The notes beneath the pieces are model-generated. The model was not told the origin of the DNA and ran no database searches. It was given only the letters and a program-made list of their open reading frames with translations. From positions 1-43,115 of the forward strand of contig DATCDK010000288.1 in the NCBI GenBank assembly GCA_036510735.1: a DNA stretch of 43,115 nucleotides, read 5' to 3'. Of this stretch, positions 15,838-23,124 are shown one piece after another. Source of the DNA: PALSA-607 sp036510735 (GTDB lineage Bacteria; Actinomycetota; Actinomycetes; Acidothermales; Acidothermaceae). The first letter of the stretch is position 1; each line of letters opens with the position of its first letter. A program made the position numbers and the translations under genes.

Positions 15838-16235
15838 CGCAACGGGCTCTCAATCTGTGCTAGTGAAGTGTCATTGAGTGAAGACTCGGGAAGCGAAGCG
15901 GACGAAAGCTCGGCCGGGGCACTGCTGAGGTAAACGTCGTCGCCGTCGAACTTGATGTCGTAGACCGGAACCGCACGCGTTGCGGGTGGGCCGAGCGGTT
16001 TGCCGGTGCGCAGATCGAATCGTGAGCCGTGCAGCCAGCACTCGACGCTGCTGCCGTCGATGTCACCGTCGGACAACGCGACTTCGGCATGCGAGCAGAC
16101 GTCGGAGATTGCCGAGTAGCTGCCGGCGTCGGTGCAGACGATCGCGACGGGCTCGCCCTCGAGTTCGACGCGCAAGACGCCACGCGGCGCGGGCAATTGG
16201 GTGCGTTCACCAACCTTGACGTAGCGGCCGGTCAC
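15834..16235 (-). CDS. Rieske-type [2Fe-2S] ferredoxin within the suf operon
   Basis: A small Rieske protein like the ferredoxin component of ring-hydroxylating dioxygenases. Cluster ligands are Cys47-x-His49 (CSHAEVALS) and Cys66-x2-His69 (CWLHGSRFD). The fold ends by about 110, leaving a Ser-rich tail of about 25 residues. It sits between sufD and sufC, overlapping both (ATGA on each side), so it is made with the scaffold proteins. This gene order is common in actinobacterial suf operons, but its job is not established; electron supply for cluster assembly is one possibility. No oxygenase subunit is nearby. Confidence 0.92.
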   Translation of the reverse strand: MTGRYVKVGERTQLPAPRGVLRVELEGEPVAIVCTDAGSYSAISDVCSHAEVALSDGDIDGSSVECWLHGSRFDLRTGKPLGPPATRAVPVYDIKFDGDDVYLSSAPAELSSASLPESSLNDTSLAQIESPLR

Positions 16236-17443
16236 GGCATGCTGCTATCGAGTTCGCGGTCGACTGTCGCAAGCAACCGCTCGACCAGCTCGGGCACCTG
16301 GATCCGCTCGATCACGTCAGCGAAGAACCCGCGCACGATCAAACGACGTGCAAGGTCTGCCGGAATCCCCCGCGCCTGCAGGTAAAAGAGCTGCTCGTCG
16401 TCGAATCGGCCGGTCGCACTCGCGTGGCCGGCGCCGACAACCTCCCCCGTGAGGATCTCGAGGTTCGGCACCGAGTCGGCGCGCGCGCCGTCGGTCAGCA
16501 GCAGGTTGCGGTTGACCTCGTAGGTATCGGTTCCGATGCCGGTCGCGCGGATGATGACATCTCCGGTCCAGACCGAACGGGCACCGGCACCCTGCAATGC
16601 GCCGCGATAGTTGACCCGGCTTTTGCAATGCGGCATCGCGTGGTCGACGAGCAGGCGGTTGTCGATGTGCTGACCCGCATCGGCGAAGAAGAGGCCCAGC
16701 ATCTCGGCGTCCCCTCCTGGTCCGGCGAACTTCACGAGCGGCGTCACACGCACGGCGCTACCACCGAAGCTGATGTTGATGTGCCGCACCTTCGCGTCGC
16801 GGCCGACAAGCACGGTATGCGCCGAGGCGTGCACCGCATCGTCGTCCCAGTCCTGGATGCTGACGAGGGTGACCGATGCGCCGTCGCCGACGTTGACCTC
16901 GACGTTAGCGGCGTACTGCGCGGTACCGACGTGGTCGAGGACGACCGTGCCGGTCGCATGTGGCGCGATGTCGACGATGACGTGCCCGTACGCGACTCCG
17001 CCGGTGCCCTTCACGCCGACAACGATCGGGTCGACCGCGTCACCGGCGACCGTGACGACCAGTGCCTCAGTGGCCTTCGCAAGCGCGACGGCTGACAACC
17101 GATCGAACGGGGTGTGCACCGCACCCACCCGCGGATCGGTGATCGGGACAACTTGTACGGGGGCGTCCGCGCTCCATGAATAGGCCAGCGGACCATCGGC
17201 GTCCGGCCCTGCGAACAACGGACGAAGGCGAGGCAGCGCAGCGAAACGCCAGATCTCCTGGCGGCTGTTCGGCTCCGCAAACGCCTGCGGGTCGCGCGAG
17301 AACGTCCGCTCGAGATGGCGCCCTCCTTCGCCGCCGCGGCCGTGCGTGTGTCCTTTCGGTGCAGCGGGCGCGTCGGTGATCTCCAACTTGGCGCGCTGGA
17401 GTTCGCCGAGCTCGAGATCCTCGGTCGTGGTGAGCTCAGTCAT
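16232..17443 (-). CDS. sufD: SufD, Fe-S scaffold subunit
   Basis: Partner of SufB and SufC in the cluster-building complex. The 403-residue protein has the N-terminal helical part with the PNSRQEIWRFAALPRLRPL block, a central beta-helix with repeated short strands (GTVVLDHVGTAQYAANVEVNVGDGASVTLVS), and the conserved C-terminal GEVVGAGHASATGRFDDEQLFYLQARGI. The histidine of AGHASATG is the conserved SufD position thought to bind the nascent cluster. It overlaps the Rieske gene and follows sufB with a three-base gap. Confidence 0.95.
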   Translation of the reverse strand: MTELTTTEDLELGELQRAKLEITDAPAAPKGHTHGRGGEGGRHLERTFSRDPQAFAEPNSRQEIWRFAALPRLRPLFAGPDADGPLAYSWSADAPVQVVPITDPRVGAVHTPFDRLSAVALAKATEALVVTVAGDAVDPIVVGVKGTGGVAYGHVIVDIAPHATGTVVLDHVGTAQYAANVEVNVGDGASVTLVSIQDWDDDAVHASAHTVLVGRDAKVRHINISFGGSAVRVTPLVKFAGPGGDAEMLGLFFADAGQHIDNRLLVDHAMPHCKSRVNYRGALQGAGARSVWTGDVIIRATGIGTDTYEVNRNLLLTDGARADSVPNLEILTGEVVGAGHASATGRFDDEQLFYLQARGIPADLARRLIVRGFFADVIERIQVPELVERLLATVDRELDSSMP

Positions 17444-17446
17444 GGG

Positions 17447-18859
17447 TCAGCCCACAGACCCTTCCATCTGCAACTCAATGAGCCGGTTCAGTTCGAGGGC
17501 GTACTCCATGGGGAGTTCGCGCGCGATCGGCTCGACGAAGCCGCGCACGATCATCGCCATCGCTTCGTCCTCAGTCATGCCGCGGCTCATCAGGTAGAAC
17601 AGCTGGTCTTCGCTGACCTTCGAGACCGTGGCCTCATGGCCCATCGACACGTCGTCTTCGCGCACGTCGACGTAGGGGTAGGTGTCAGAACGGCTGATCG
17701 CATCGATGAGCAGCGCGTCGCACTTCACTGTCGACTTCGAGCCGTACGCGCCGTCCATGATCTGGACGAGTCCGCGGTAGCTCGTGCGACCGCCGCCACG
17801 AGCAACCGACTTCGAGATGATCGTCGAGGATGTGTGCGGTGCGGCATGCACCATCTTCGAGCCGGCGTCTTGGTGCTGACCTTCGCCCGCGAACGCGACC
17901 GACAACGTCTCGCCCTTTGCGTACTCACCCACAAGCCAGACCGCCGGGTACTTCATCGTCACCTTCGAGCCGATGTTCCCGTCGATCCACTCCATGGTCG
18001 CGCCGGCCTGGGCAACCGCTCGCTTGGTCACCAGGTTGTAGACGTTGTTCGACCAGTTCTGAATCGTGGTGTACCGGCAGCGCGCGTTCTTCTTCACGAT
18101 GATCTCGACGACCGCGCTGTGCAGCGAGTCACTCGAATACACCGGAGCGGTGCAGCCCTCGACGTAGTGAATGTACGAGCCCTCGTCGACGACGATCAGC
18201 GTGCGCTCGAACTGGCCCATGTTCTCGGTGTTGATGCGGAAGTAGGCCTGCAACGGAATGTCGACGTGGATACCCGGCGGCACATAGATGAACGAGCCGC
18301 CCGACCACACTGCGGTGTTCAGCGCCGAGAACTTGTTGTCACCAGCCGGAATGACCGACCCGAAGTACTCGCGGAACAAGTCCTCGTGCTCGCGCAGACC
18401 GGTGTCGGTGTCGAGGAACAACACACCCTGTTGTTCCAAATCTTCCCGAATCTTGTGGTAAACCACTTCTGACTCGTATTGTGCCGCTACGCCCGATATG
18501 AGCCGTTGCTTCTCAGCCTCCGGGATGCCGAGCTTGTCGTAGGTGTTGCGGATGTCGGCGGGCAGGTCGTCCCAGCTGTCGGCCTGCTTCTCCGTCGAGC
18601 GCACGAAGTACTTGATGTTGTCGAAGTCGATGCCGGACAGGTCGGCGCCCCACAGCGGCATCGGCTTCTTCTCGAAGATGCGCAGGCCCTTCAGCCGCTG
18701 CTCGAGCATCCATGCGGGCTCGCTCTTCTTCGCGGAGATATCGCGAACGACGTCCTCGTTCAAGCCACGTCTCGCTGCCGCCCCCGCCACGTCGGAGTCG
18801 GACCAGCCGAACTTGTACCTGCCGAGCTGGTCAAGTTCTGGGTGCTCGATGGTCGTCAT
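17447..18859 (-). CDS. sufB: SufB, Fe-S scaffold subunit
   Basis: Main scaffold on which the [4Fe-4S] cluster is built. The 470-residue length is typical. It shows the N-terminal KYKFGWSDSD-like region, the VVYHKIREDLEQQGVLFLDTDTGL block, YVEGCTAPVYSSDSLHSAVVEI (a conserved cysteine region), and the C-terminal GHEATVSKVSEDQLFYLMSRGM. ATG 18857-18859 overlaps the sufR stop (ATGA), with GGAGAGG upstream, so it is coupled to its repressor. A longer in-frame extension upstream is sufR sequence read in another frame and was discarded. The first structural gene of the operon. Confidence 0.96.
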   Translation of the reverse strand: MTTIEHPELDQLGRYKFGWSDSDVAGAAARRGLNEDVVRDISAKKSEPAWMLEQRLKGLRIFEKKPMPLWGADLSGIDFDNIKYFVRSTEKQADSWDDLPADIRNTYDKLGIPEAEKQRLISGVAAQYESEVVYHKIREDLEQQGVLFLDTDTGLREHEDLFREYFGSVIPAGDNKFSALNTAVWSGGSFIYVPPGIHVDIPLQAYFRINTENMGQFERTLIVVDEGSYIHYVEGCTAPVYSSDSLHSAVVEIIVKKNARCRYTTIQNWSNNVYNLVTKRAVAQAGATMEWIDGNIGSKVTMKYPAVWLVGEYAKGETLSVAFAGEGQHQDAGSKMVHAAPHTSSTIISKSVARGGGRTSYRGLVQIMDGAYGSKSTVKCDALLIDAISRSDTYPYVDVREDDVSMGHEATVSKVSEDQLFYLMSRGMTEDEAMAMIVRGFVEPIARELPMEYALELNRLIELQMEGSVG

Positions 18860-19611
18860 GCGGTGACCTCTCCGGACTGTTGAACTGGGTGGACGGTTGA
18901 ACTCGTTACAGGCGGCAACGGGATGTGGGTCGTACATATGCCGTCGCCGTGCGCGATCGTGGCGAGCCGCTGGACGTGTGTACCGAGCAGCCGGACGAAC
19001 ATCTCCGTCTCTGCCTCGCACAGCTGCGGGAAATCTGCTGCGACATGAGCAATCGGGCAGTGGTGCTGGCAGACCTGGACGCCGGGGCCGGCCTGCTGTG
19101 CGGACGCGGCGTAGCCATCGGCTGTCAGTGCCGCAGCCAATTCGGCCGGACGGCGATCAGCTGGCACCTCTGCCAGCACCGCCGCGTAGCGAACTTCGAG
19201 ACCGTGCAGGCGCTGCCGCGCGAACGCGCTCACGGCCGCATCGCCGCCGGCGTCTCGCAGATAGCTGAGGGCCTCGACGGCGATGTCGTCATAGGCGTGT
19301 GGAAACAAGGAGTGGCCGTCGTCGGTCAGCGCGAAAAGCTTCGCGGGGCGCCCACGGCCCCGGAGCTGACCGCGAACCTTGCGCTCAGGAACCTCGCATA
19401 CTCGGCCAGCGGCGATCAGCGCGTCGAGGTGGCGGCGAACGGCCGCGGGTGTGAGGCCAAAGCTGGCACTTAAGGCGCCCGCGCTCTGGGGACCGCGATC
19501 GTGCAAGGCCCGAGCGACCCGGTCACGGGTGCGTGCATCATCTGGGCCAGCGACAGCACCTGGCCGGGCCAGCACGGCCGTCGGTGTGTCGGAGACCATC
19601 GCGGATTTCAC
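18856..19611 (-). CDS. sufR: SufR, Fe-S-sensing repressor of the suf operon
   Basis: DeoR/ArsR-like winged-helix repressor that holds a [4Fe-4S] cluster and represses suf genes when clusters are plentiful. The HTH is at about residues 42-75 (SAGALSASFGLTPAAVRRHLDALIAAG), followed by the wing RGRGRPAKLFALTDDG. Four cysteines match SufR: Cys181, Cys185, Cys198 and Cys226 (CQHHC, QLCEAE, GICTTH). Two starts are possible: GTG 19609-19611 and ATG 19597-19599. The GTG lies where transcription should begin from a -10 TAACAT, suggesting leaderless translation. It is first in the suf operon and diverges from ctaA. Confidence 0.94.
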   Translation of the reverse strand: MKSAMVSDTPTAVLARPGAVAGPDDARTRDRVARALHDRGPQSAGALSASFGLTPAAVRRHLDALIAAGRVCEVPERKVRGQLRGRGRPAKLFALTDDGHSLFPHAYDDIAVEALSYLRDAGGDAAVSAFARQRLHGLEVRYAAVLAEVPADRRPAELAAALTADGYAASAQQAGPGVQVCQHHCPIAHVAADFPQLCEAETEMFVRLLGTHVQRLATIAHGDGICTTHIPLPPVTSSTVHPVQQSGEVTA

Positions 19612-19647
19612 AACACCAATGTTACCTATTTACCCCTGGCCTGCACA
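19611..19647 (-). promoter_or_regulatory. sufR promoter with overlapping SufR-like operator
   Basis: Reading on the minus strand, TGTGCA (plus 19642-19647), a 17-base spacer and TAACAT (plus 19619-19624) form a sigma-70-type promoter whose start point falls on the sufR GTG codon. On the plus strand, CAAC-N6-GTTA (19611-19624) covers the -10 and start point. It differs by one base from the CAAC-N6-GTTG motif reported for cyanobacterial SufR. Autorepression is inferred. Confidence 0.5.
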
Positions 19648-19731
19648 CACCCCCTCCTCCGTCGGTTGAGCACTGTCTTCGTGGGTGGCCCTTTGGGTGC
19701 CTCTTGAGCGCGCGGCCTACCATCGAGCGCG

Positions 19732-20718
19732 ATGACCGCATCAACCGCTCGACCCACCGCCCCGCCCGCTCCCCGGCGGTCGATCGCGGTTGCCATCGCC
19801 CGGCGACCCAGTCCGACGACGGTGCGGCGGCTGGCTCTGACGTCGTTGATCGCGAACATCGGCATTGTGTCGACCGGCGGCTTGGTCCGCCTGACTAACT
19901 CGGGCCTTGGCTGCCCTTCGTGGCCGGACTGCTCGAGCGGCGACCTGGTGCCTGTCAGGGCGTTGTCCTCCCACAAGGCCATCGAGTTCGGCAACCGCGC
20001 GCTGACGACCCTGCTCGTGATCGCCGTCGCAGCGGTCTTCCTCGCGGTGTGGCGTTCAGCGCCGCGCCGCGCGGGGCTGCTCGGCTGGGCCTGGGTCACG
20101 CTGCTGGGCGTGCCGGCCCAGATCCTGGTCGGCGGTGTGTTGATTTTCACCCATCTGAACCCGCTGGCGGTGGCCGGGCACTTCCTGTTGTCGATGGCGC
20201 TCATCGCGGCGGCGACCGTGCTGTGGTGGCGTGCCCGCGAGCCCGTCGACGCCGAAGCTGCGCCGCTGGCCACGTTGGTCGTGATGCCTGCGGTGGTGAG
20301 GCGCCTCGGTTGGGCGACGTGGGCACTCACCTATGCCGTCTTTGTCGTCGGGACCCTCGTCACCGGCAGCGGGCCACACGCGGGCGATGCGACCGCGAAG
20401 CGGCTGCACCTGCGCCCACAAGCGATCAGCCAGCTGCACGCCGACCTCGTCATGCTGCTCGTCGGCGTGGCGGCGGCACTCGCGGTGTGCGTCACGGCAG
20501 TCGGTGCCGGTGCTGTCGCCCGACGGACGACGCGGGTGCTCATCGGCGTGCTCGTCGCGCAGGCAACTGTCGGATTCGCGCAGTACTTCAGCGGGCTGCC
20601 GGTGCCGCTGGTCGAGTTGCACGTGACGGGCGCCGCGGTGCTCGCGGCAACCGCCACCGCCGTCGTCCTCTCATTACAGACGCAGGAGAACGCACACAGC
20701 CGTCACAAACCACTGTAA
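19732..20718 (+). CDS. ctaA: heme A synthase (CtaA/COX15 family)
   Basis: Membrane enzyme that oxidises the heme O methyl group to a formyl group, giving heme A for cytochrome aa3 oxidase. The 328-residue protein has about eight hydrophobic spans. The diagnostic GGLVRLTNSGLGCPSWPDC block (about 49-67, with its Cys pair) follows the first span, and the expected heme-ligand histidines appear in SSHKAIEFGNR, AGHFLLS, QLHADL and ELHVTG. Its cognate heme O synthase ctaB lies 6 kb away on the other strand, separated by the sugar cassette. It diverges from sufR across 120 bp; no clear promoter of its own was identified. Confidence 0.93.
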   Translation: MTASTARPTAPPAPRRSIAVAIARRPSPTTVRRLALTSLIANIGIVSTGGLVRLTNSGLGCPSWPDCSSGDLVPVRALSSHKAIEFGNRALTTLLVIAVAAVFLAVWRSAPRRAGLLGWAWVTLLGVPAQILVGGVLIFTHLNPLAVAGHFLLSMALIAAATVLWWRAREPVDAEAAPLATLVVMPAVVRRLGWATWALTYAVFVVGTLVTGSGPHAGDATAKRLHLRPQAISQLHADLVMLLVGVAAALAVCVTAVGAGAVARRTTRVLIGVLVAQATVGFAQYFSGLPVPLVELHVTGAAVLAATATAVVLSLQTQENAHSRHKPL

Positions 20719-20835
20719 AACGGCATAAAGATGCCCTTGCTGCGTGTACCCGCAGGGTCACGCCTATGTAACAGATCCATTCCGAACACAAAGATGATCT
20801 CCGTTGCCCTTACGTTCACGGGTCCTCGGTGCATA

Positions 20836-20852
20836 TGTTGTGCGGCACAACA
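20836..20852. promoter_or_regulatory. perfect 17-bp palindrome, candidate operator of the sugar transport operon
   Basis: TGTTGTGCGGCACAACA: two eight-base arms around a single G, with no mismatch. It lies 58 bases before the start of the sugar-binding protein gene, where a repressor would act. The ROK regulator at the end of the cassette is the obvious candidate. No second copy was seen before the ATPase or ROK genes. Confidence 0.65.
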
Positions 20853-20910
20853 ACTGGGCAGTCCTGTAGGGCACCACGTCCTGCGCCCAGGAGCAAAAAG
20901 GGGATCGTGC

Positions 20911-22116
20911 ATGAACAAGACTGCGATCAGGCTCATTGCCGTCGCGGCGGTAGCCGGGCTGGGTATTGCCGGCTGTAGCAGCAGCAAGAAAGCGGCTCCG
21001 GCGGCCTCAAGCGCGCCAGTCGCCGCCACGAGCGCCCCGGCAGCGGCAACGTCCGCGCCCGCGGCCGCCACGAGCAGCGCTCCGGCACCCGCAACGTCCG
21101 CGCCCGCCGTGGCCTCGAGCGCGCCAGCCGCGTCCGGTGCGACCGTCGGCGTGATCCTGCCCGACACCCAGTCGTCGACCCGGTGGGAAACCGCCGACCG
21201 TCCGGCCCTGAACAAGGCGTTCTCGGCAGCCGGCATCAAGGCCGACATCCAGAACGCACTCGGTGACAACGCCAAGTTCCAGAGCATCGCGCAGGGCATG
21301 ATCCAGGAAGGCGTCAAGGTCCTGATCATCACGTCGATCGACCCCGCGACGTCCATTCAGGTTGAGACCGAAGCGAAGGCCGCCAACATCCCGGTCATCG
21401 ACTACGACCGTCTCGTTCTCGGTGGTAGCGCGGCGTACTACGCGTCCTACGACGGCGTCCAGGTCGGCGTCGAGCAGGGCCAGTGCCTCGTTGACGCGAT
21501 GGCGAAGATTGGCAAGCCCACCGGTCGCATCATCATGATCGACGGTTCGCCGACCGACAACAACGCGACTCTGTTCGGTCAGGGCGCGCACTCGGTCATC
21601 GACAAGAGCACCCTGAAGAAGGTTTCCGAGCAGGCCATCCCGAACTGGGACAACACCCAGGCCGGCAAGACCTTCCAGCAGCTGCTCACTGCCGCCGGCA
21701 ACAAGATCGACGGCGTGTACGTGATGAACGACGGTATGGCCGGTCCGGTTGAGACCGTCCTCAAGGCGAGCGGCATCTCCGGCATCCCGGTGACCGGTCA
21801 GGACGCAACGTCAGCTGGCTTGCAAGCCATCCTGTCGGGCACCCAGACCTGCACCATCTACAAGGACGCCACTGCCGAGGCCACCGCGGCCGCGACGCTG
21901 GCGGTCGCACTGATCAAGGGCACCACGCCCACTGGTCTGACGACGTCGAACGACCCGCAGGGCAAGCGCAGTGTTCCGTCCATCCTGCTCAAGCCAGAAC
22001 TGATCACGATCGCCAACGTTGGCGACCCGATCAAGTCCGGCGCGGTCCCGTACGCGTCAGTCTGCACCGGCGCGTTCGTCGCACTCTGCACCAAGGCTGG
22101 GATCGCGGCTTCCTAA
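20911..22116 (+). CDS. sugar-binding lipoprotein of an ABC importer (xylose-type)
   Basis: Periplasmic-type binding protein anchored by lipid; captures a sugar for the permease. The signal peptide ends in the lipobox IAGC (Cys22). A low-complexity Ala/Pro/Ser/Thr linker (about 23-76) follows, then the type I binding fold starting TVGVILPDTQSSTRW. VIDYDRLVLGG, YYASYDGVQVG and PVTGQDATSAGLQAILSGTQTCTIYKD closely resemble XylF. ATG 20911 is chosen for its position before the signal peptide and the AAGGGGA site six bases upstream. First gene of the cassette, followed by a strong hairpin that should limit read-through so that this protein is made in excess. Xylose is inferred; other pentoses or hexoses are possible. 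Confidence 0.9.
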   Translation: MNKTAIRLIAVAAVAGLGIAGCSSSKKAAPAASSAPVAATSAPAAATSAPAAATSSAPAPATSAPAVASSAPAASGATVGVILPDTQSSTRWETADRPALNKAFSAAGIKADIQNALGDNAKFQSIAQGMIQEGVKVLIITSIDPATSIQVETEAKAANIPVIDYDRLVLGGSAAYYASYDGVQVGVEQGQCLVDAMAKIGKPTGRIIMIDGSPTDNNATLFGQGAHSVIDKSTLKKVSEQAIPNWDNTQAGKTFQQLLTAAGNKIDGVYVMNDGMAGPVETVLKASGISGIPVTGQDATSAGLQAILSGTQTCTIYKDATAEATAAATLAVALIKGTTPTGLTTSNDPQGKRSVPSILLKPELITIANVGDPIKSGAVPYASVCTGAFVALCTKAGIAAS

Positions 22117-22136
22117 GCCCTGATCCCGGAGAACGT

Positions 22137-22180
22137 CCGGTGGCGTGGTCGGTCAACCCGGCCACGCCACCGGTTCCTTT
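22137..22180 (+). terminator. strong hairpin terminator after the sugar-binding gene
   Basis: A perfect 12-bp stem, CCGGTGGCGTGG (22137-22148) with CCACGCCACCGG (22162-22173), around a 13-base loop, followed by TTCCTTT. It begins 20 bases after the stop codon. Position inside the operon suggests attenuation between binding protein and ATPase. Confidence 0.75.
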
Positions 22181-22277
22181 GTCTGCGACTGTCTGCGAAC
22201 CCTGCCTGTCACCAGATGTACGACGCCGGTCACCAGATACAAGACAGGTGTGGCTGCATGCTCGCCTAAGTGCATGC
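22180..22277 (+). repeat. cluster of short direct repeats upstream of the sugar ATPase gene
   Basis: TGTCTGCGA occurs at 22180-22188 and 22190-22198 (period 10). GTCACCAGAT occurs at 22208-22217 and 22229-22238 (period 21, two helix turns), flanked by CCTGTC (22205-22210) and GACAGG (22243-22248). GCATGC occurs at 22256-22261 and 22272-22277. TATCTT further on could be a -10 box. The area looks like a second promoter/operator region for the ATPase-permease part of the cassette. Confidence 0.4.
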
Positions 22278-22328
22278 GGCGGTCTATCTTGGCGACGTCC
22301 AGCCGTTCGGCCTTAATCAGAGGGGCTC

Positions 22329-23117
22329 ATGGTGGCCGATTCGCCCATCCTCGCGTTGCGAGGGATAAACAAAAGCTTTGGCGCAATCCAGGTGCTGCAC
22401 AGCGTCGACTTCAACGTCTTCCCCGGCGAAGTCATGGCCCTGGTCGGCGACAACGGAGCCGGCAAGTCGACACTCGTCAAGTGTGTCGGTGGGATCTATC
22501 CCATTGACTCGGGCGAGTTCCTCTTCAACGATTCGCCGATCGCGATCCACGGTCCGCGCGATGCTGCGGCGTACGGCGTCGAGATCGTCTATCAAGACCT
22601 CGCGTTGTGCGACAACCTCGACATCGTGCAGAACATGTTTCTCGGTCGCGAATTACGACGTCCGATTTTCAACACCCTCGATGAACCGACGATGGAACGA
22701 CGCAGCCGCGACACTCTCGCGGGCCTGTCCGTGCGCACGGTCAAGTCGGTTCGCCAACTCGTCTCGAGCCTCTCCGGAGGCCAGCGGCAGTCGGTCGCAA
22801 TCGCCAAAGCTGTGCTGTGGAACAACAAGGTCGTACTGCTCGACGAGCCCACCGCAGCGCTCGGTGTCGCGCAGACCCGCCAGGTGCTCGACCTTGTTCG
22901 GCGGCTGGCCGACAGCGGCCTCGGCGTGGTGCTGATCTCGCACAACATGAACGACGTGATGGAGGTCGCTGACCGCATCACCGCGCTCTTCCTGGGTCGC
23001 GTCGCCGCGGAGGTCAAGCGGGTAGATGTGACGTACTCACAAGTCGTTGAGCTCATCACCGCCGGTCGCACCGGAACCATCGGGCTCCAGCCCGCAACTG
23101 CCGCAGAAAGCGCGTGA
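22329..23117 (+). CDS. sugar ABC importer ATPase, single ABC domain
   Basis: Energises sugar uptake with the permease encoded next. The 262-residue protein has Walker A GDNGAGKST (about 40-48), the signature SSLSGGQRQSVAIAKAVL, Walker B VVLLDEPTAALG and the H-loop ISHNMNDV. Sequence is closest to the N-terminal half of XylG/RbsA-type ATPases, but only one ABC domain is present, whereas XylG and RbsA carry two; it should work as a homodimer. ATG 22329 has GAGGGG upstream. The permease gene starts seven bases after its stop. Confidence 0.92.
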   Translation: MVADSPILALRGINKSFGAIQVLHSVDFNVFPGEVMALVGDNGAGKSTLVKCVGGIYPIDSGEFLFNDSPIAIHGPRDAAAYGVEIVYQDLALCDNLDIVQNMFLGRELRRPIFNTLDEPTMERRSRDTLAGLSVRTVKSVRQLVSSLSGGQRQSVAIAKAVLWNNKVVLLDEPTAALGVAQTRQVLDLVRRLADSGLGVVLISHNMNDVMEVADRITALFLGRVAAEVKRVDVTYSQVVELITAGRTGTIGLQPATAAESA

Positions 23118-23124
23118 GGCCGCA

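Noticed and set aside
17315..18472. A 385-codon plus-strand frame opposite sufB/sufD
   Set aside because: Antisense to strongly conserved SufB and SufD; Arg/His/Val-rich shadow sequence.
21000..21140. Regularly repeated DNA that could be taken for a repeat array or CRISPR
   Set aside because: It encodes the Ala/Pro/Ser/Thr linker of the binding lipoprotein in frame; there are no constant repeats with unique spacers.
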